A stretch of 64,000 nucleotides of DNA from Streptomyces zaomyceticus. Lineage in GTDB: Bacteria > Actinomycetota > Actinomycetes > Streptomycetales > Streptomycetaceae. The DNA lies in NCBI RefSeq assembly GCF_014656215.1, contig NZ_BNBZ01000001.1:620001-684000 (forward strand), written 5' to 3'. Position numbers and translations under genes: made by a program. Numbering within the stretch: the stretch's first letter is position 1; each line of letters starts with the position of its first letter. Positions 32,435 to 42,500 of this stretch are shown piece by piece. The notes under the pieces are model-generated. The model saw only the letters and a program-made list of their open reading frames with translations. It was not told where the DNA came from and ran no database searches.

Positions 32435-33124
32435 TCAGTGCTGGTAACCGTAGACGCCGCGGGCCTGGTCGCGGACGAGACGGCCCTTCTCCAGCTCGAT
32501 GACGCGCTTGCGCATCTGGTCGACGATGTTCTGGTCGTGGGTCGCCATGACGACGGTGGTCCCTGTCCTGTTGATGCGGTCGAGCAGCTTCATGATGCCG
32601 ACCGAGGTCTGCGGGTCGAGGTTGCCGGTCGGCTCGTCGGCGATCAGCAGCATCGGGCGGTTGACGAAGGCCCGGGCGATGGCGACGCGCTGCTGCTCAC
32701 CACCGGAGAGCTCGCCCGGCATCCGGTCCTCCTTGCCGCCGAGCCCGACCAGGTCGAGCACCTGCGGAACGGCCTTGCGGATCTCGCCGCGCGGCTTGCC
32801 GATGACCTCCTGGGCGAAGGCCACGTTCTCGGCCACGGTCTTGTTGGGAAGGAGGCGGAAGTCCTGGAAGACGGTGCCGAGCTGACGCCGCATGTGCGGC
32901 ACCTTCCAGTTGGACAGTCGGGCCAGGTCCTTGCCCAGGACGTGCACCTGGCCCTGACTGGCGCGCTCCTCACGCAGGAGCAGCCGCAGGAAAGTCGACT
33001 TTCCGGAGCCGGACGAACCGACGAGGAAGACGAACTCCCCCTTCTCGATCTCCAGGGAGACATCCCGGAGCGCGGGGCGGTTCTGCTTCGGATAGGACTT
33101 GGAGACGTTGTCGAATCGGATCAC
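32435..33124 (-). CDS. ftsE: Cell division ATP-binding protein FtsE
   Basis: A 229-residue ABC ATPase with Walker [10 protein letters not shown] (36-44), signature LSGGEQQR (139-146) and Walker B LLIADEP (159-165) followed by TGNLDP. It pairs with FtsX just downstream, and binds FtsX from the cytoplasmic side. The protein begins [12 protein letters not shown] as in other FtsE. The start codon is ATG and the 234-base gap upstream holds the promoters for ftsE and for the divergent zinc-ribbon gene. Confidence 0.96.
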   Translation of the reverse strand: MIRFDNVSKSYPKQNRPALRDVSLEIEKGEFVFLVGSSGSGKSTFLRLLLREERASQGQVHVLGKDLARLSNWKVPHMRRQLGTVFQDFRLLPNKTVAENVAFAQEVIGKPRGEIRKAVPQVLDLVGLGGKEDRMPGELSGGEQQRVAIARAFVNRPMLLIADEPTGNLDPQTSVGIMKLLDRINRTGTTVVMATHDQNIVDQMRKRVIELEKGRLVRDQARGVYGYQH

Positions 33125-33295
33125 GGATGCACCACGGTCGGCCGGGAGTAGGTGTGCGTGACCTTACGCGAACGGGGAAGGCCCGCGCAGTCGCGGTCCT
33201 GGCTTGCACCGTTTATCCTTTTCGCCCCTCGGGGCGGAACCCGGGCAATCCGGTGGGGCGCGCCGAAACGCCGCCGAGCTGGCACAGTGGTAGCG

Positions 33296-33321
33296 GGAAC
33301 GTCCGGACCCCACCGGACGTT
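33296..33321 (+). promoter_or_regulatory. ECF-type promoter candidate overlapping a hairpin
   Basis: ggaac (33296-33300) and gtt (33319-33321) are 18 bases apart, resembling promoters for ECF sigma factors such as SigR or SigE in Streptomyces. The same bases form a perfect 9-bp hairpin, aacgtccgg with ccggacgtt, with a 6-base loop, so the site could also be an operator or terminator. It lies 38 bases upstream of the small zinc-ribbon gene. Confidence 0.35.
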
Positions 33322-33358
33322 GTCCTGGTGTGTACCCAGTGCGGGAGGAGGAGAGCGC

Positions 33359-33541
33359 ATGACCTACGACCGACTGGTGTGCGCCAACTGCGCGGCCCCG
33401 GTCGCCGAGGGCCGCTGCCCCGTCTGCCGCGCGAACCGGGAGCGACTGACCCCGCCGGGTCTCTCGCCCGCGATGCTGCTGACGCTGGCGATCGCCCTGC
33501 TGGCCGCGATCGCCCTGCTCGCGGCGGTCCGGACGGTCTAG
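33359..33541 (+). CDS. Small zinc-ribbon membrane protein
   Basis: A 60-residue ORF with a very strong ribosome site (GGAGGAGGAG, 6 bases before the ATG). The first half has two CxxC pairs, CANC (8-11) and CPVC (20-23), a rubredoxin-like zinc knuckle, and the last 20 residues form one membrane helix (LLTLAIALLAAIALLAAV). It is divergent from ftsE and followed by a strong terminator, so it is a single-gene transcript. Function unknown; an ECF-type promoter may make it stress-responsive. Confidence 0.8.
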   Translation: MTYDRLVCANCAAPVAEGRCPVCRANRERLTPPGLSPAMLLTLAIALLAAIALLAAVRTV

Positions 33542-33581
33542 CCGGACCGCGCGACGCCCACACGGGCCGGAGAGCACGAGA

Positions 33582-33610
33582 AAGGGCCGGGGAGAAGCTC
33601 CCCGGCCCTT
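33582..33610 (+). terminator. Terminator after zinc-ribbon gene
   Basis: aagggccggggag and ctccccggccctt form a perfect 13-bp stem with a 3-base loop, 40 bases past the stop codon. Confidence 0.75.
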
Positions 33611-33709
33611 CGTCATGCGCTGTACCTGGTGCAGCACACGTCATACGGCGTGCGCCGCGGGTCCGGCACCGCGCGTCCCGCGAGCGGGTACGCGGATCGA
33701 TCGAATCGA

Positions 33710-34375
33710 TCAGACGGCGGCACGGCCACCGGTGACGAGGCGCGGCAGCATACGGAAGCCGATGCCACCGGCGATCATCGTCGCGGCGCCGATGATCAGG
33801 AACGAGGTCTCGGCCGCACCGGTCTCGGCGAGCTCCTCCTTCGCCTGACCCTGCTGCACGGGCTGCGAGCCGGCGTTGTTGGTGTCGGTGTTGTTGTTGC
33901 CGGTGTCGACGCACTCGGCGCCGTCGAGGTCGACGGTGCAGGTGCCGGGGTCGCTCGACCCGTTGTCGTCACCCGGGGTGGTCGGCGCGTCGGTCCCACC
34001 GGGGGCGTCCGTGTCGCCCGGCTCGGGGGCGGTGGTCGGCGGCGTGGTGACCGGCGGCTCGGTGGTGCCCGGGTCGGTGGTGGGCGGGTTGGTGGTGGGC
34101 GGCTCCGTGGTCGGAGGCGCGGTGGTGGGCGGCTCCGTCGTGGGAGGCGCGGTGGTGGGCGGCTCCGTGGTCGGAGGCGCGGTGGTGGGCGGGTCCGTGG
34201 GCTCCTCGCAACCGACGTCCCCGGGAAGGCACGTCGTCGTCGGGCTCGGGGTCGGGCCCTCTTCGCTGAAGGCACCCACGGCCTGCGCCGCACCCGCCGC
34301 GGTGAGCGACGCGCCGGCGGCGATCACCGCACCGGCGGCGATGCGCGCGATACGGACTCGCATCTGCTTGGTCAT
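33710..34375 (-). CDS. LAETG-anchored surface protein with Thr/Pro repeats
   Basis: A 221-residue secreted protein. The signal peptide ends around AQA (residues 30-32). Residues 60-118 are mostly PPTT-type repeats with a 10-residue period (APPTTEPPTT), a stalk likely to be extended. Four cysteines (49, 56, 146, 155) could pair. The C-terminus has LAETG (182-186), a membrane helix (190-207) and a basic tail, the signal for class E sortase in Streptomyces, which anchors proteins to peptidoglycan. No sortase gene is close. Function unknown; a stalk for display or adhesion is plausible. Confidence 0.85.
   Translation of the reverse strand: MTKQMRVRIARIAAGAVIAAGASLTAAGAAQAVGAFSEEGPTPSPTTTCLPGDVGCEEPTDPPTTAPPTTEPPTTAPPTTEPPTTAPPTTEPPTTNPPTTDPGTTEPPVTTPPTTAPEPGDTDAPGGTDAPTTPGDDNGSSDPGTCTVDLDGAECVDTGNNNTDTNNAGSQPVQQGQAKEELAETGAAETSFLIIGAATMIAGGIGFRMLPRLVTGGRAAV
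34076..34192 (-). repeat. Tandem Thr/Pro coding repeat (30-base period)
   Basis: Inside the surface protein gene, about four copies of a unit encoding APPTTEPPTT, with the last copy diverged. Repeat number may vary between strains. Confidence 0.8.
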
Positions 34376-34523
34376 CTGGCTGCTACCCCCAGTAGCTCAT
34401 CTCGTCATGGGGCAGCGCTCGGGGGCCGCGACAGGAGCGGCTCACTACTGGGCCGGCCCCCGTCGCACGCGCCCCAGAAATGCGCATGCCAGTTCGCCAC
34501 CCTTCCGATTTTCCGATGAAGCG

Positions 34524-34640
34524 TCAAGGTCGTTGCGCGCGCAATGCCCGAAAGATCACGAGCTGTCCCACATACAACGATGCAACTGTGACGTAAACCC
34601 AGAACTCCGGGCTCTGCGGCTCCAGTTCCCTTGTCGACAA
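34524..34640 (-). CDS. Possible small membrane ORF after RF2 gene
   Basis: A 38-codon frame from TTG to TGA encodes a charged N-terminus, then a likely membrane helix (EFWVYVTVASLYVGQLVIF) and a basic tail. Its third-codon GC is well below that of neighbours. No clear ribosome site precedes the TTG. It lies beyond the prfB terminator, so it would need its own promoter. Weak candidate: it may be a decayed gene or chance. The rest of the 34376-34765 gap holds only this and the terminator. Confidence 0.25.
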   Translation of the reverse strand: MSTRELEPQSPEFWVYVTVASLYVGQLVIFRALRAQRP

Positions 34641-34717
34641 AGCGTCCCAGCGGCCCTCATTCCGCTTGCGCCAGCGAATCCGCGGACCGGACGGACGCGG
34701 CGGGACGGGACGGCGAA

Positions 34718-34745
34718 GGGCCCCGCACCGAGAGGTGCGGGGCCC
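34718..34745 (-). terminator. Terminator after RF2 gene
   Basis: gggccccgcacc and ggtgcggggccc form a perfect 12-bp stem with a gaga loop, 20 bases after the prfB stop on the minus strand. Confidence 0.75.
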
Positions 34746-34765
34746 GAACACATGCTGCCGTGGGG

Positions 34766-35869
34766 CTACTTCTCCTGCTGCTTGCGCCAGCGGATGCCCG
34801 CCTCCAGGAAGCCGTCGATCTCGCCGTCCAGGACGGACTGCGGGTTGCCGACCTCGAACTCCGTACGGAGGTCCTTGACCATCTGGTACGGGTGCAGGAC
34901 GTACGAGCGCATCTGGTTGCCCCAGGAGCTGCCGCTGTCCTTGAGGGCGTCCATCTTGGCCCGCTCCTCCTGGCGCTGACGCTCCAGCAGCTTGGCCTGG
35001 AGGACGTTCATGGCGCTCGCCTTGTTCTGGATCTGCGAGCGCTCGTTCTGGCAGGAGACGACGATGCCGGTCGGGAGGTGCGTGATGCGCACGGCCGAGT
35101 CGGTCGTGTTGACACCCTGACCACCCGGGCCCGAGGCGCGGTAGACGTCGATGCGCAGCTCGGACTCGTCGATCTCGACGTGGTCGGAGGACTCGACGAC
35201 CGGCAGGATCTCGACACCGGCGAAGGAGGTCTGACGACGGCCCTGGTTGTCGAAGGGCGAGATGCGGACCAGCCGGTGGGTGCCCTGCTCGACGGAGAGC
35301 GTGCCGTAGGCGTACGGCGCCTTCACCACGAAGGTGGTCGACTTGATGCCGGCCTCTTCCGCGTACGAGGTCTCGTAGATCTCGGTGGAGTAGCCGTGGC
35401 GCTCCGCCCAGCGCAGGTACATGCGCTGGAGCCGCTCGGCGAAGTCGGAGGCGTCGACGCCACCGGCCTCGGCGCGGATGTTGACCAGCGCCTCGCGCTC
35501 GTCGTACTCGCCGGAGAGGAGGGTACGGACCTCCATCTCGTCGAGGGCCTTGCGGACGGAGACGAGCTCCGTCTCGGCCTCGGCGAGGGTGTCCGGGTCG
35601 TCCATCTCCTCGGCGAGCTCGAAGAGCACCGCGAGGTCGTCGATGCGGCCACGCAGGGTCTCGGCCTTGCGGACCTCGGCCTGGAGGTGCGAAAGCTTGC
35701 TCGTGATCTTCTGCGCCGCCTCCGGGTCGTCCCACAGGGACGGGGCCGCGGCCTGCTCTTCGAGCACGGCGATGTCGGCCCTCAGCTTCTCGAGGTCCAG
35801 GACGGCCTCGATCGACCCCATGGTCGAGGAGAGGGACTTCAGCTCTTCGGATACATCGACGACTGCCAC
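34766..35869 (-). CDS. prfB: Peptide chain release factor 2
   Basis: RF2 recognises UGA and UAA stop codons and releases the finished protein. The 367-residue protein has the codon-recognition tripeptide Ser-Pro-Phe at 204-206 and the catalytic GGQ at 249-251 in SGPGGQGVN. The coding frame is continuous: no in-frame stop or frameshift site near the beginning, so the self-regulating frameshift known from other bacteria is absent. The start is GTG. It is monocistronic, with a hairpin terminator after it, and its start is 69 bases from the end of the next kinase gene upstream. Confidence 0.96.
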   Translation of the reverse strand: MAVVDVSEELKSLSSTMGSIEAVLDLEKLRADIAVLEEQAAAPSLWDDPEAAQKITSKLSHLQAEVRKAETLRGRIDDLAVLFELAEEMDDPDTLAEAETELVSVRKALDEMEVRTLLSGEYDEREALVNIRAEAGGVDASDFAERLQRMYLRWAERHGYSTEIYETSYAEEAGIKSTTFVVKAPYAYGTLSVEQGTHRLVRISPFDNQGRRQTSFAGVEILPVVESSDHVEIDESELRIDVYRASGPGGQGVNTTDSAVRITHLPTGIVVSCQNERSQIQNKASAMNVLQAKLLERQRQEERAKMDALKDSGSSWGNQMRSYVLHPYQMVKDLRTEFEVGNPQSVLDGEIDGFLEAGIRWRKQQEK

Positions 35870-35938
35870 GCGTCCAGCGTAACGGCTCCGGGCGAGGAGC
35901 CGAACCTTTGGCCGCCGGCGCCCGCGGGGAGGGCGGTC

Positions 35939-37177
35939 CTACGGCTGCGAGGACTGCTTCGAGTCCTGCGGCGGGGCGTCCCCGTCCCCGGAGGCCGCGA
36001 GGTAGCCGCCGGCACCGAGCGCCCCCGCGACGACGACCGCCGCGACCGTGAGGGTGATCCGGCGCTTGCGGACCGCCTCGGCCTTGTGTCGGGCCGAGCC
36101 GGGTCTGCGGGCGCCCGCCGGGCGCGGAGCGCGGGCGGTGCCCAGGGGGCCGCCCGAGAGCTCGTCGGGCGCCGGGACCCGCATGGAGGTGTGGGTGTCG
36201 CGGTTGGAGTCGGCCGAGGCGCCGGGGACGAGCGGGACGGCGGCCCGGCGCGGGCCGGGCTCACCCGCGCCCGTACCGGTCGGGTACGTGTCCTCCTCGT
36301 ACGGCTCCGGGGCCGGCTCCGCGTCCGGCTCGTCCACGTCGAGCGGCGGGATGCCCTTGAGCAGGGGCAGGACGTCCTTGAGGCGGGCGGCGAGCTCGGA
36401 GGCGCGCAGCCGGGAGGCCGGGGCCTTCGCCAGGCATTGCACGATCAGCTGCCACAGCTCCTCGGGGATGCCGGGGAGCGGGACGACGGTCTCGGTGACA
36501 TGGCGGCGCAGGACCGCGCCGGGGTGGCCGCCGCCGAAGGGGGTGAAGCCGGCCAGCAGCTCGTACAGGACGGTCGCGAGGGCGTAGATGTCGACGGCGG
36601 CGCGCGGCGGGAGGCCCTCGACGATCTCGGGGGCGAGGTAGTCGGGGGTGCCGATGATCCGGGTGGCCTTGGTGCGGCCGGGGGTGTCGATCAGCTTGGC
36701 GACGCCGAAGTCGGTGAGGAGGGCGGGGTGGGCGCCGCCGGGCCCGAGCGGTCCCTCCATGTCGAGCAGGATGTTCTCGGGCTTGACGTCCCGGTGGACG
36801 ACCCCGGCCGCGTGCGCGGCGGCGAGGGCGTCGGCGACGTCGGCGATGATCGCGACGGCGGCCTCGGGGGCGAGGCGGCGTTCCCGGTCGAGGCGGGTGC
36901 GCAGGTCGGTGCCGCGGACGAGGTCCATGACGAGGGCCAGGTCGTTGCCGTCGACGACGAGGTCGCGGACCTTGACCACCCGGGGGTGGTCGAGGCCGAG
37001 CAGGGCGGTCCGCTCCTGGACGAAGCGGCCGACGAGCTCCTGGTCGGAGGCCAGGTCCTCGCGCAGCAGTTTGACGGCGACGGGGCCCTCGGGCCCCTCG
37101 CCGAGCCACACCGTTCCGGCACTGCCCCGCCCGAGGATCTGGTGGGTGGTGTAGCGGCTGCCGATGTTCCGTGCCAA
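35939..37177 (-). CDS. pkaB: Ser/Thr protein kinase
   Basis: A 412-residue eukaryotic-type kinase. The glycine loop reads GRGSAGTV, the ATP lysine is Lys36 (VAVKLL), the catalytic Asp130 lies in VVHRDVKPEN, and Asp156 in TDFGVAKL binds metal, so it looks active. The activation loop contains several Thr. After the kinase domain (about 9-270) comes an acidic and then Arg-rich linker, one membrane helix (about 377-396) and a short outer tail, so the kinase is cytoplasmic. It is next to a second kinase on the same strand, matching the pkaA/pkaB pair of S. coelicolor from memory. Targets are unknown. Confidence 0.85.
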   Translation of the reverse strand: MARNIGSRYTTHQILGRGSAGTVWLGEGPEGPVAVKLLREDLASDQELVGRFVQERTALLGLDHPRVVKVRDLVVDGNDLALVMDLVRGTDLRTRLDRERRLAPEAAVAIIADVADALAAAHAAGVVHRDVKPENILLDMEGPLGPGGAHPALLTDFGVAKLIDTPGRTKATRIIGTPDYLAPEIVEGLPPRAAVDIYALATVLYELLAGFTPFGGGHPGAVLRRHVTETVVPLPGIPEELWQLIVQCLAKAPASRLRASELAARLKDVLPLLKGIPPLDVDEPDAEPAPEPYEEDTYPTGTGAGEPGPRRAAVPLVPGASADSNRDTHTSMRVPAPDELSGGPLGTARAPRPAGARRPGSARHKAEAVRKRRITLTVAAVVVAGALGAGGYLAASGDGDAPPQDSKQSSQP

Positions 37178-37239
37178 GACTGCTCCCTCAGCGGCTGCGG
37201 TTCGCGTGCAAAGTTACGCGTCCACGGCCGCCGGACGTC

Positions 37240-37269
37240 ACTTCCGAGGGGAAATCACCCCTCGGAAGT
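37240..37269 (-). terminator. Hairpin between the two kinase genes
   Basis: acttccgagggg and cccctcggaagt form a perfect 12-bp stem with a 6-base loop 16 bases past the first kinase gene's stop. It should limit read-through to the second kinase. Confidence 0.7.
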
Positions 37270-37285
37270 CGATAAATCGGCAGTA

Positions 37286-39022
37286 TTACTGTCCCGTACC
37301 GCCGGTAGCACCCCCGGAGCCGGTGCTCTCGCCGATCGAGGAGATCCAGTCGGTCACCGACGAGATGCCGTCGCCGATGGCCTGCCAGTAGCTCTTGCCC
37401 TCGGCGATCCAGTCCTGGAGCGGGGTCAGCTCCCAGACCAGCCAGCCCGCGACCACGAACAGCACGATCATGACCAGGCAGCCCTTGAGGCAGCCGAGGC
37501 CGGGGATCCGCACCGGGTTGGCGCTGCGCTGACGCGGCGGACGCGGCTCGCGCGGCGCCGGGGCCTGGGGCGGCGGCTGCGGCGGGGTGTACTGCTGCTG
37601 GGGCGGCGCGTACTGCTGCGGGGGCGGCGGCGGCGCGTACTGCTGCGGCTGGTGCTGCTGCTGCGGGTACGGCTGGGGCGGCCGCTGCGGGGCGGGACGC
37701 TGCTGCTGGTACTGCTGCGGCGACTGCTGCCCGTACTGGCCCGGCTGCTGCTGGTGCTGCTGCGGCGGCTGCTGGTGCTGCTGCGGCTGCTGCCGCTGCG
37801 GGCGGCGGCGCAGCGGGTCCTGGCTCGGGTCCAGGTACTGCACCTGCGTCTGCTCGTTGCGGTCGCGGGCGGCGCGCAGCTGGTTCTGCCAGGGGTGCGG
37901 CTCCTCGGACTGCGCGCCCTGCGGCGGCCCCGGCGGCACGGGGGGCATGACGGCCGTCGGATCGGCGGCACCCGCCTGGCCGGAGGTCGGCATGACGCTG
38001 GTCGCGCCGGCGGGGTCGTACTGCGGACGCCCGGCGCCGCTGGGCAGCACCTGCGTGGGGTCGGCGGCTCCCGGGTTCTGTCCCTCCGGGGTCCCCGGGA
38101 CGGGCGCGGGCGCCGGGTCCGGGGCCAGGAGCGCCCCGACGCCGTCCGCGGCCTCGATCTGGGCGGGCGTGGAGTGCACGCCGATACCGGCGGCGACCGC
38201 GCGCAGACCGCGCGCGAGGTTCACCGCGCTCGGCCGCCGGTCCGGGTCCTTGCTGAGGCAGCGCTCTATCACCGTCCACAGCGGCCCGGGCACGGTCGAG
38301 GGACGGCGCGGCTCCTCGCTGAGGTGTCGGTGGAGGACCTCGAGGGCGGTGCCGCCGGCGAACGGGGGCCGGCCGGTGACCAGCTCGTAGAGCAGGATGC
38401 CCGCGCCGTAGATGTCGACGGCGGAGGTCTGCGGGCGGCCCTCGGCGGACTCCGGGGCCACGTACGCGGGTGTGCCCACGAACTCGTGGGTGCGCGTCAG
38501 GCCCGGGGAGTCGGCGAGGCGAGCGATGCCGAAGTCGGTGAGCATCGGGTGCATCTGGCCGCCCTGCTCGGCGAGCAGCACGTTGGCCGGCTTCAGGTCG
38601 CGGTGGACGACGCCGTCCGCGTGGCTGGCGGCGAGCGCGTCGGCGATCTGGGCGGTCAGGAGGGAGGCGGCTACCGGGGTGAGCGGGCCGCTGTCCCGGA
38701 TGTACCGGTGCAGGTCGGGGCCCTCGACGAGGTCCATGACGAGGGCGAGGACATCCCCCTCGACCACCAGGTCGCGGGTGCGCACGATGTTCGGGTGGGT
38801 GAGCCGGAGCAGCACGGACCGCTCGCGCAGGAAGCGCATCACGATGTCCGCGTCGTTGGCCAGCTCCTCCTTGAGGACCTTGATCGCCACGGTCTCGCCG
38901 GGCTGGCCGGGCACGGCCGCCTCGGCGCCGGCCGTCTCCCGCTGGCGGGCTCGCCAGACGGTGCCCGTGGCGCCGCGGCCGAGCGGCTCCTCGAGCAGGT
39001 ACTTGCTGCCGATAGGCCGCAC
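37286..39022 (-). CDS. pkaA: Ser/Thr protein kinase with Gln/Pro-rich linker
   Basis: A 578-residue kinase starting with GTG. The kinase domain (about 8-275) has GRGATGTV, the ATP lysine Lys48, catalytic Asp142 in VVHRDLKPAN and Asp163 in LTDFGIARL; activation loop TRTHEFVGTPAYVAPE. A long linker from about 300 to 510 is Gln/Pro/Tyr-rich and low-complexity, followed by a membrane helix (about 518-540) and a short outer domain. Compared with its neighbour the linker is much longer and could phase-separate or bind partners. It is divergent from the FHA/FtsK gene, whose FHA domain could bind its phosphorylated products. Confidence 0.87.
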   Translation of the reverse strand: MRPIGSKYLLEEPLGRGATGTVWRARQRETAGAEAAVPGQPGETVAIKVLKEELANDADIVMRFLRERSVLLRLTHPNIVRTRDLVVEGDVLALVMDLVEGPDLHRYIRDSGPLTPVAASLLTAQIADALAASHADGVVHRDLKPANVLLAEQGGQMHPMLTDFGIARLADSPGLTRTHEFVGTPAYVAPESAEGRPQTSAVDIYGAGILLYELVTGRPPFAGGTALEVLHRHLSEEPRRPSTVPGPLWTVIERCLSKDPDRRPSAVNLARGLRAVAAGIGVHSTPAQIEAADGVGALLAPDPAPAPVPGTPEGQNPGAADPTQVLPSGAGRPQYDPAGATSVMPTSGQAGAADPTAVMPPVPPGPPQGAQSEEPHPWQNQLRAARDRNEQTQVQYLDPSQDPLRRRPQRQQPQQHQQPPQQHQQQPGQYGQQSPQQYQQQRPAPQRPPQPYPQQQHQPQQYAPPPPPQQYAPPQQQYTPPQPPPQAPAPREPRPPRQRSANPVRIPGLGCLKGCLVMIVLFVVAGWLVWELTPLQDWIAEGKSYWQAIGDGISSVTDWISSIGESTGSGGATGGTGQ

Positions 39023-39556
39023 GTCACGCGCTCCCTGCTGATCGTGGTCCTGGGGTCTTCCGGTGATGTTCCCGGGCCCTGTCCTCTGTTTGTGACCCGT
39101 CCGGGTGTCCGACCCACTTTAGTGCCGCCGAACGAGGTAGAGGTCGGTCGTCCACAGGCCGATTCCGATGCCGGCGGACGGGACCGGTGGGGTTCCGTCC
39201 GCCATCCGGTACGGGGCGGGCCGGGGTCCGCCACGGACCGGGGGCGTCCGGTGCCGGACGCGGCTTCTGTCCGGATGAAGACGCTCGTGGGCGTCCGACG
39301 GTTGCCGGGCATGTTCCGAAGGCATGCTCAACCAGGCACTTTTGCGTCCACAGCCGACCATTCAAGATCACTTCCGGCCGACCCGGGGGCGGGTTGTCGG
39401 TGGCAGGTGCGAGGATGCCTACAGCACGTCGTGTCGAGGGGTCGGGAGCCCCGCGGCGTGCCGACCTGTACCGGGCGACGCGTCCGTGCCGGGTGGGGGG
39501 AGTCACAGGGCGGTTCCCCTGCCGGGCATGTCGCGCAGAAGGGACCGCTGACGGCG
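39023..39556. other. Divergent intergenic region between kinase and FHA/FtsK genes
   Basis: A 534-base gap with no supported gene. It must hold promoters for both divergent genes. On the minus strand a TAAAGT resembling a -10 element is seen about 95 bases before the kinase start; no matching -35. Nothing else convincing. Confidence 0.5.
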
Positions 39557-42500
39557 ATGCAGATCCGGCTGACCGTCCTCGCGCCGTACGCCGGCCACGG
39601 CGCCGGACGTGCGTGCGACGTGCTCGTCACGGCCCCCGCCGGGACGGCTCTCGCCGCCGTGGCCTCGAATCTCGCCGCCGCCGTCACCGGCCCCGACACC
39701 TCCGCCTCGGGCACCACCGTGCTCTACGCGGGCGCGGAGCGCCTCGACGGCCGCCGCTGCGTGCTCGGCGAGCCCCCGCTGGTCGACGGCGCGGTCCTCT
39801 CCCTCCAGGTCCCCGGCCCCGACGAGCGCGCCGACGAGACGGCCACCGCCCGGCTCCACGTGGTCGCGGGACCGGACGCGGGCGGGGTGCACCTGCTGCA
39901 CGGGGGACCGATCAGAATCGGCCGTTCCGTGGACGCCGACGTGCCGCTCGACGACCCGGACGTCTCCCGCGCGCACTGCACGGTGACCGTCGGCGAGGAC
40001 GGTCGGATCACCGTCGCCGACCGGGGCTCGACCAATGGCACGACCCTCGACGGCGCACCGGTCGGCGACCGCCCGGTCCGCTTCGTCCCCGGCGCGGTGC
40101 TCCGCCTCGGCGAGTCCGCCCTCCGACTGGCCGGCCCCGACGACGACCTCGGCGGTACGGGGACGAGGGCGACGGCCCCGGACGGCGAGGGTCATCTGCG
40201 GGTCGCCCGCGCGGGCGACGGGCAGGACCCGGCGGACCGTACCGACCGGCCCGGACCGGCGGGCGGGCCCCGCACGGCTCCCGGCGGACCGTCCGACGAC
40301 ACCACCCACGGCGGGGCGCGCGGAGTCCTGTTCGACGCCGCGCCCGAGGATCCGTACGCGGAGCGGTACGACGAGCGGTACGGCGCCGACGCCCCCGGCC
40401 ACACCCGTGCCGAGGAGCACCAGGACGCGGTCGGCGGGCCCGGCGGCGGCGAGGCCCACGGCAGGACCCGCCCGGCGGGCGGCGACACGGCGCCGACCGG
40501 CTCGACCCGCCCGGGCGGCAAGCGCGGACTCGGCGCGTGGGCCCGGCGGCTGGCCGGCGGCCGGGAGGAACTTCCGGCCGCCCCCTCCGATCCCCGCACC
40601 GCACCGGACACCCACGTCGGCACCCGGCCCGGCACCGGCGCGCCGGGCGGCGCCGCCACCCCCCTGCCGGTGGCCGACACCTGGCCCGACCCGGCCACCG
40701 TCCTGCTCACCGCCCTCGGCCCCGGCCCCCGGCTCTGGGAGCGCGGACCGCACCACCCCGAGTCCCTCGCGGTCCGGCTGGGCACGACGGACCGCGCCGA
40801 GCTCTCCGGCGTACCGGTCACCGTGGGCCTGCGCGAGGCCGGGTCCCTCGGCCTCGCCGGCCCCGCCGACCGGCTCGCCGGGCTCGCCCGCTCCGTGGTC
40901 GCCCAGCTCGCCGCCCTGCACTCCCCCTCCGACCTGGAGATCGTGCTCATCAGCGCCGACCGGAACCGCTCGCTCGACGAGCGGCGCCGGGCCTGGGGCT
41001 GGCTCGGCTGGCTCCCGCACGTCCGCCCGGCCCACGGCCAGGACTGCCGGCTGCTCCTGGCGTACGACCGCGAGCAGGCCCAGGCCCGTACGGCGGAGCT
41101 GACCCGACGGCTCGACGACGGCCCCCTCGGACCCGGCTGGCCCAGCGCCGACCGCGCCTCCGTCGCCGAGGCCGCCGCCCGCCACGAGGGGCCGACGACG
41201 GTGGTGGTCGTGGACGGCGACCCCGGTTCGGCGGCTCTGCGCGAGACGGTGGCACGGCTGGCCGGCGCCGGAGCGGCGGCCGGCATCCATCTCGTGTGCC
41301 TCGCGGAGGCGCCCTCGGCCTCCCCGGTCTCCCCGGTGGCCGCCACCTACGAGACGGCCTGCGCCGCCTCCCTGGCCTTCCGCGAGTGCGGGGCCGCCGT
41401 GCTCCTCAGCGGCGATGTGGCGACGGCGCTGCGGCTGCTCAGAACCTCCGGCGGGCGCGTCGCGGGCCACGGCACCGTCGGCGTGGTCGACGCGGTCTCC
41501 GTCGCCTGGGCCGAGCGGTTCGGCCGCGCGCTGGCCCCGCTGCGCACGGACGCCGCGGCCGCGCCGGGCGCCCGCGCCGCCGCGCTGCCCCCGTCGGCAC
41601 GCCTGCTCGACGAGCTCGGGCTCGCCCGGGCCACCCCCGCCTCACTGATGGCCCGCTGGGCCTCCGCCGGGGACGGCACGGCCGTCCTGGGCGCGGGGCC
41701 GCGCGGGCCGCTGGCCGTGGACCTCACCAAGGAGGGCCCGCACCTGCTGATCGAGGGCCCCGCGGGGAGCGGGCGGACGGAGCTGCTCCGTTCGATCGCC
41801 GCCTCGCTCGCGGCCGGCGGCCGCCCCGACCGGCTCGGCCTGCTCCTGGTGGACGGGGCGGGCGGAGAGCGCGGCGAAGGTCTCGCGGCCTGTACGGAGC
41901 TGCCGCACGTCACCGAGCACCTGGTCGCCTCGGATCCGGTACGGATGCGGGAGTTCGCGCAGGCGCTCGGCGCGGAGCTGAAGCGCCGGGCGGAGATCCT
42001 GGGCGACGGCCACTTCGCCGACCGCCGGGGCGCGCGTGCGACGTCCGCCGGCGACCGGCTGATCGGCCAGCGTTCCCCGAGCGCGGCGGAGTCGGTGCCC
42101 CAGGGCGCCCGGGCGACCGTCCGCCTCCAGGACACCGGCGACCTCGCGGAGCGACCGATCGGACGCACGCTCCGCACGGGCGACGGCACGATCGGCGCCC
42201 TCCCGAGCACGAGGAGCGGACGCACGGGCGGCCCGTACCCCGGCGGCGACGACCTCGGCGGACGCCCCAGCGGCCGGATCACGTACTCCGGCGACCTCGA
42301 CAGCAGGGCGAGCGGGCGCACCCCGTACCCCGGTGGCGAGGACCTCGGGGGCCGTCCGAGCGGGAGGATCACGTACTCCGGGTCGGAGGACCTCGGCTCA
42401 CGCCCCAGCAGCCGCACGCTGCGCACGGGCGACGACGGCCTCGGCACGGACCACCCGAGCGGCCGTACGGCGCGCACCGGCGCGGAGGACCTGACCGGGT

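Noticed and set aside
33270..33330. tRNA-like sequence (gctggcacagtggtagcg resembles a D-arm)
   Set aside because: No anticodon arm or TTCGA T-arm follows, and the downstream hairpin does not fit a cloverleaf.
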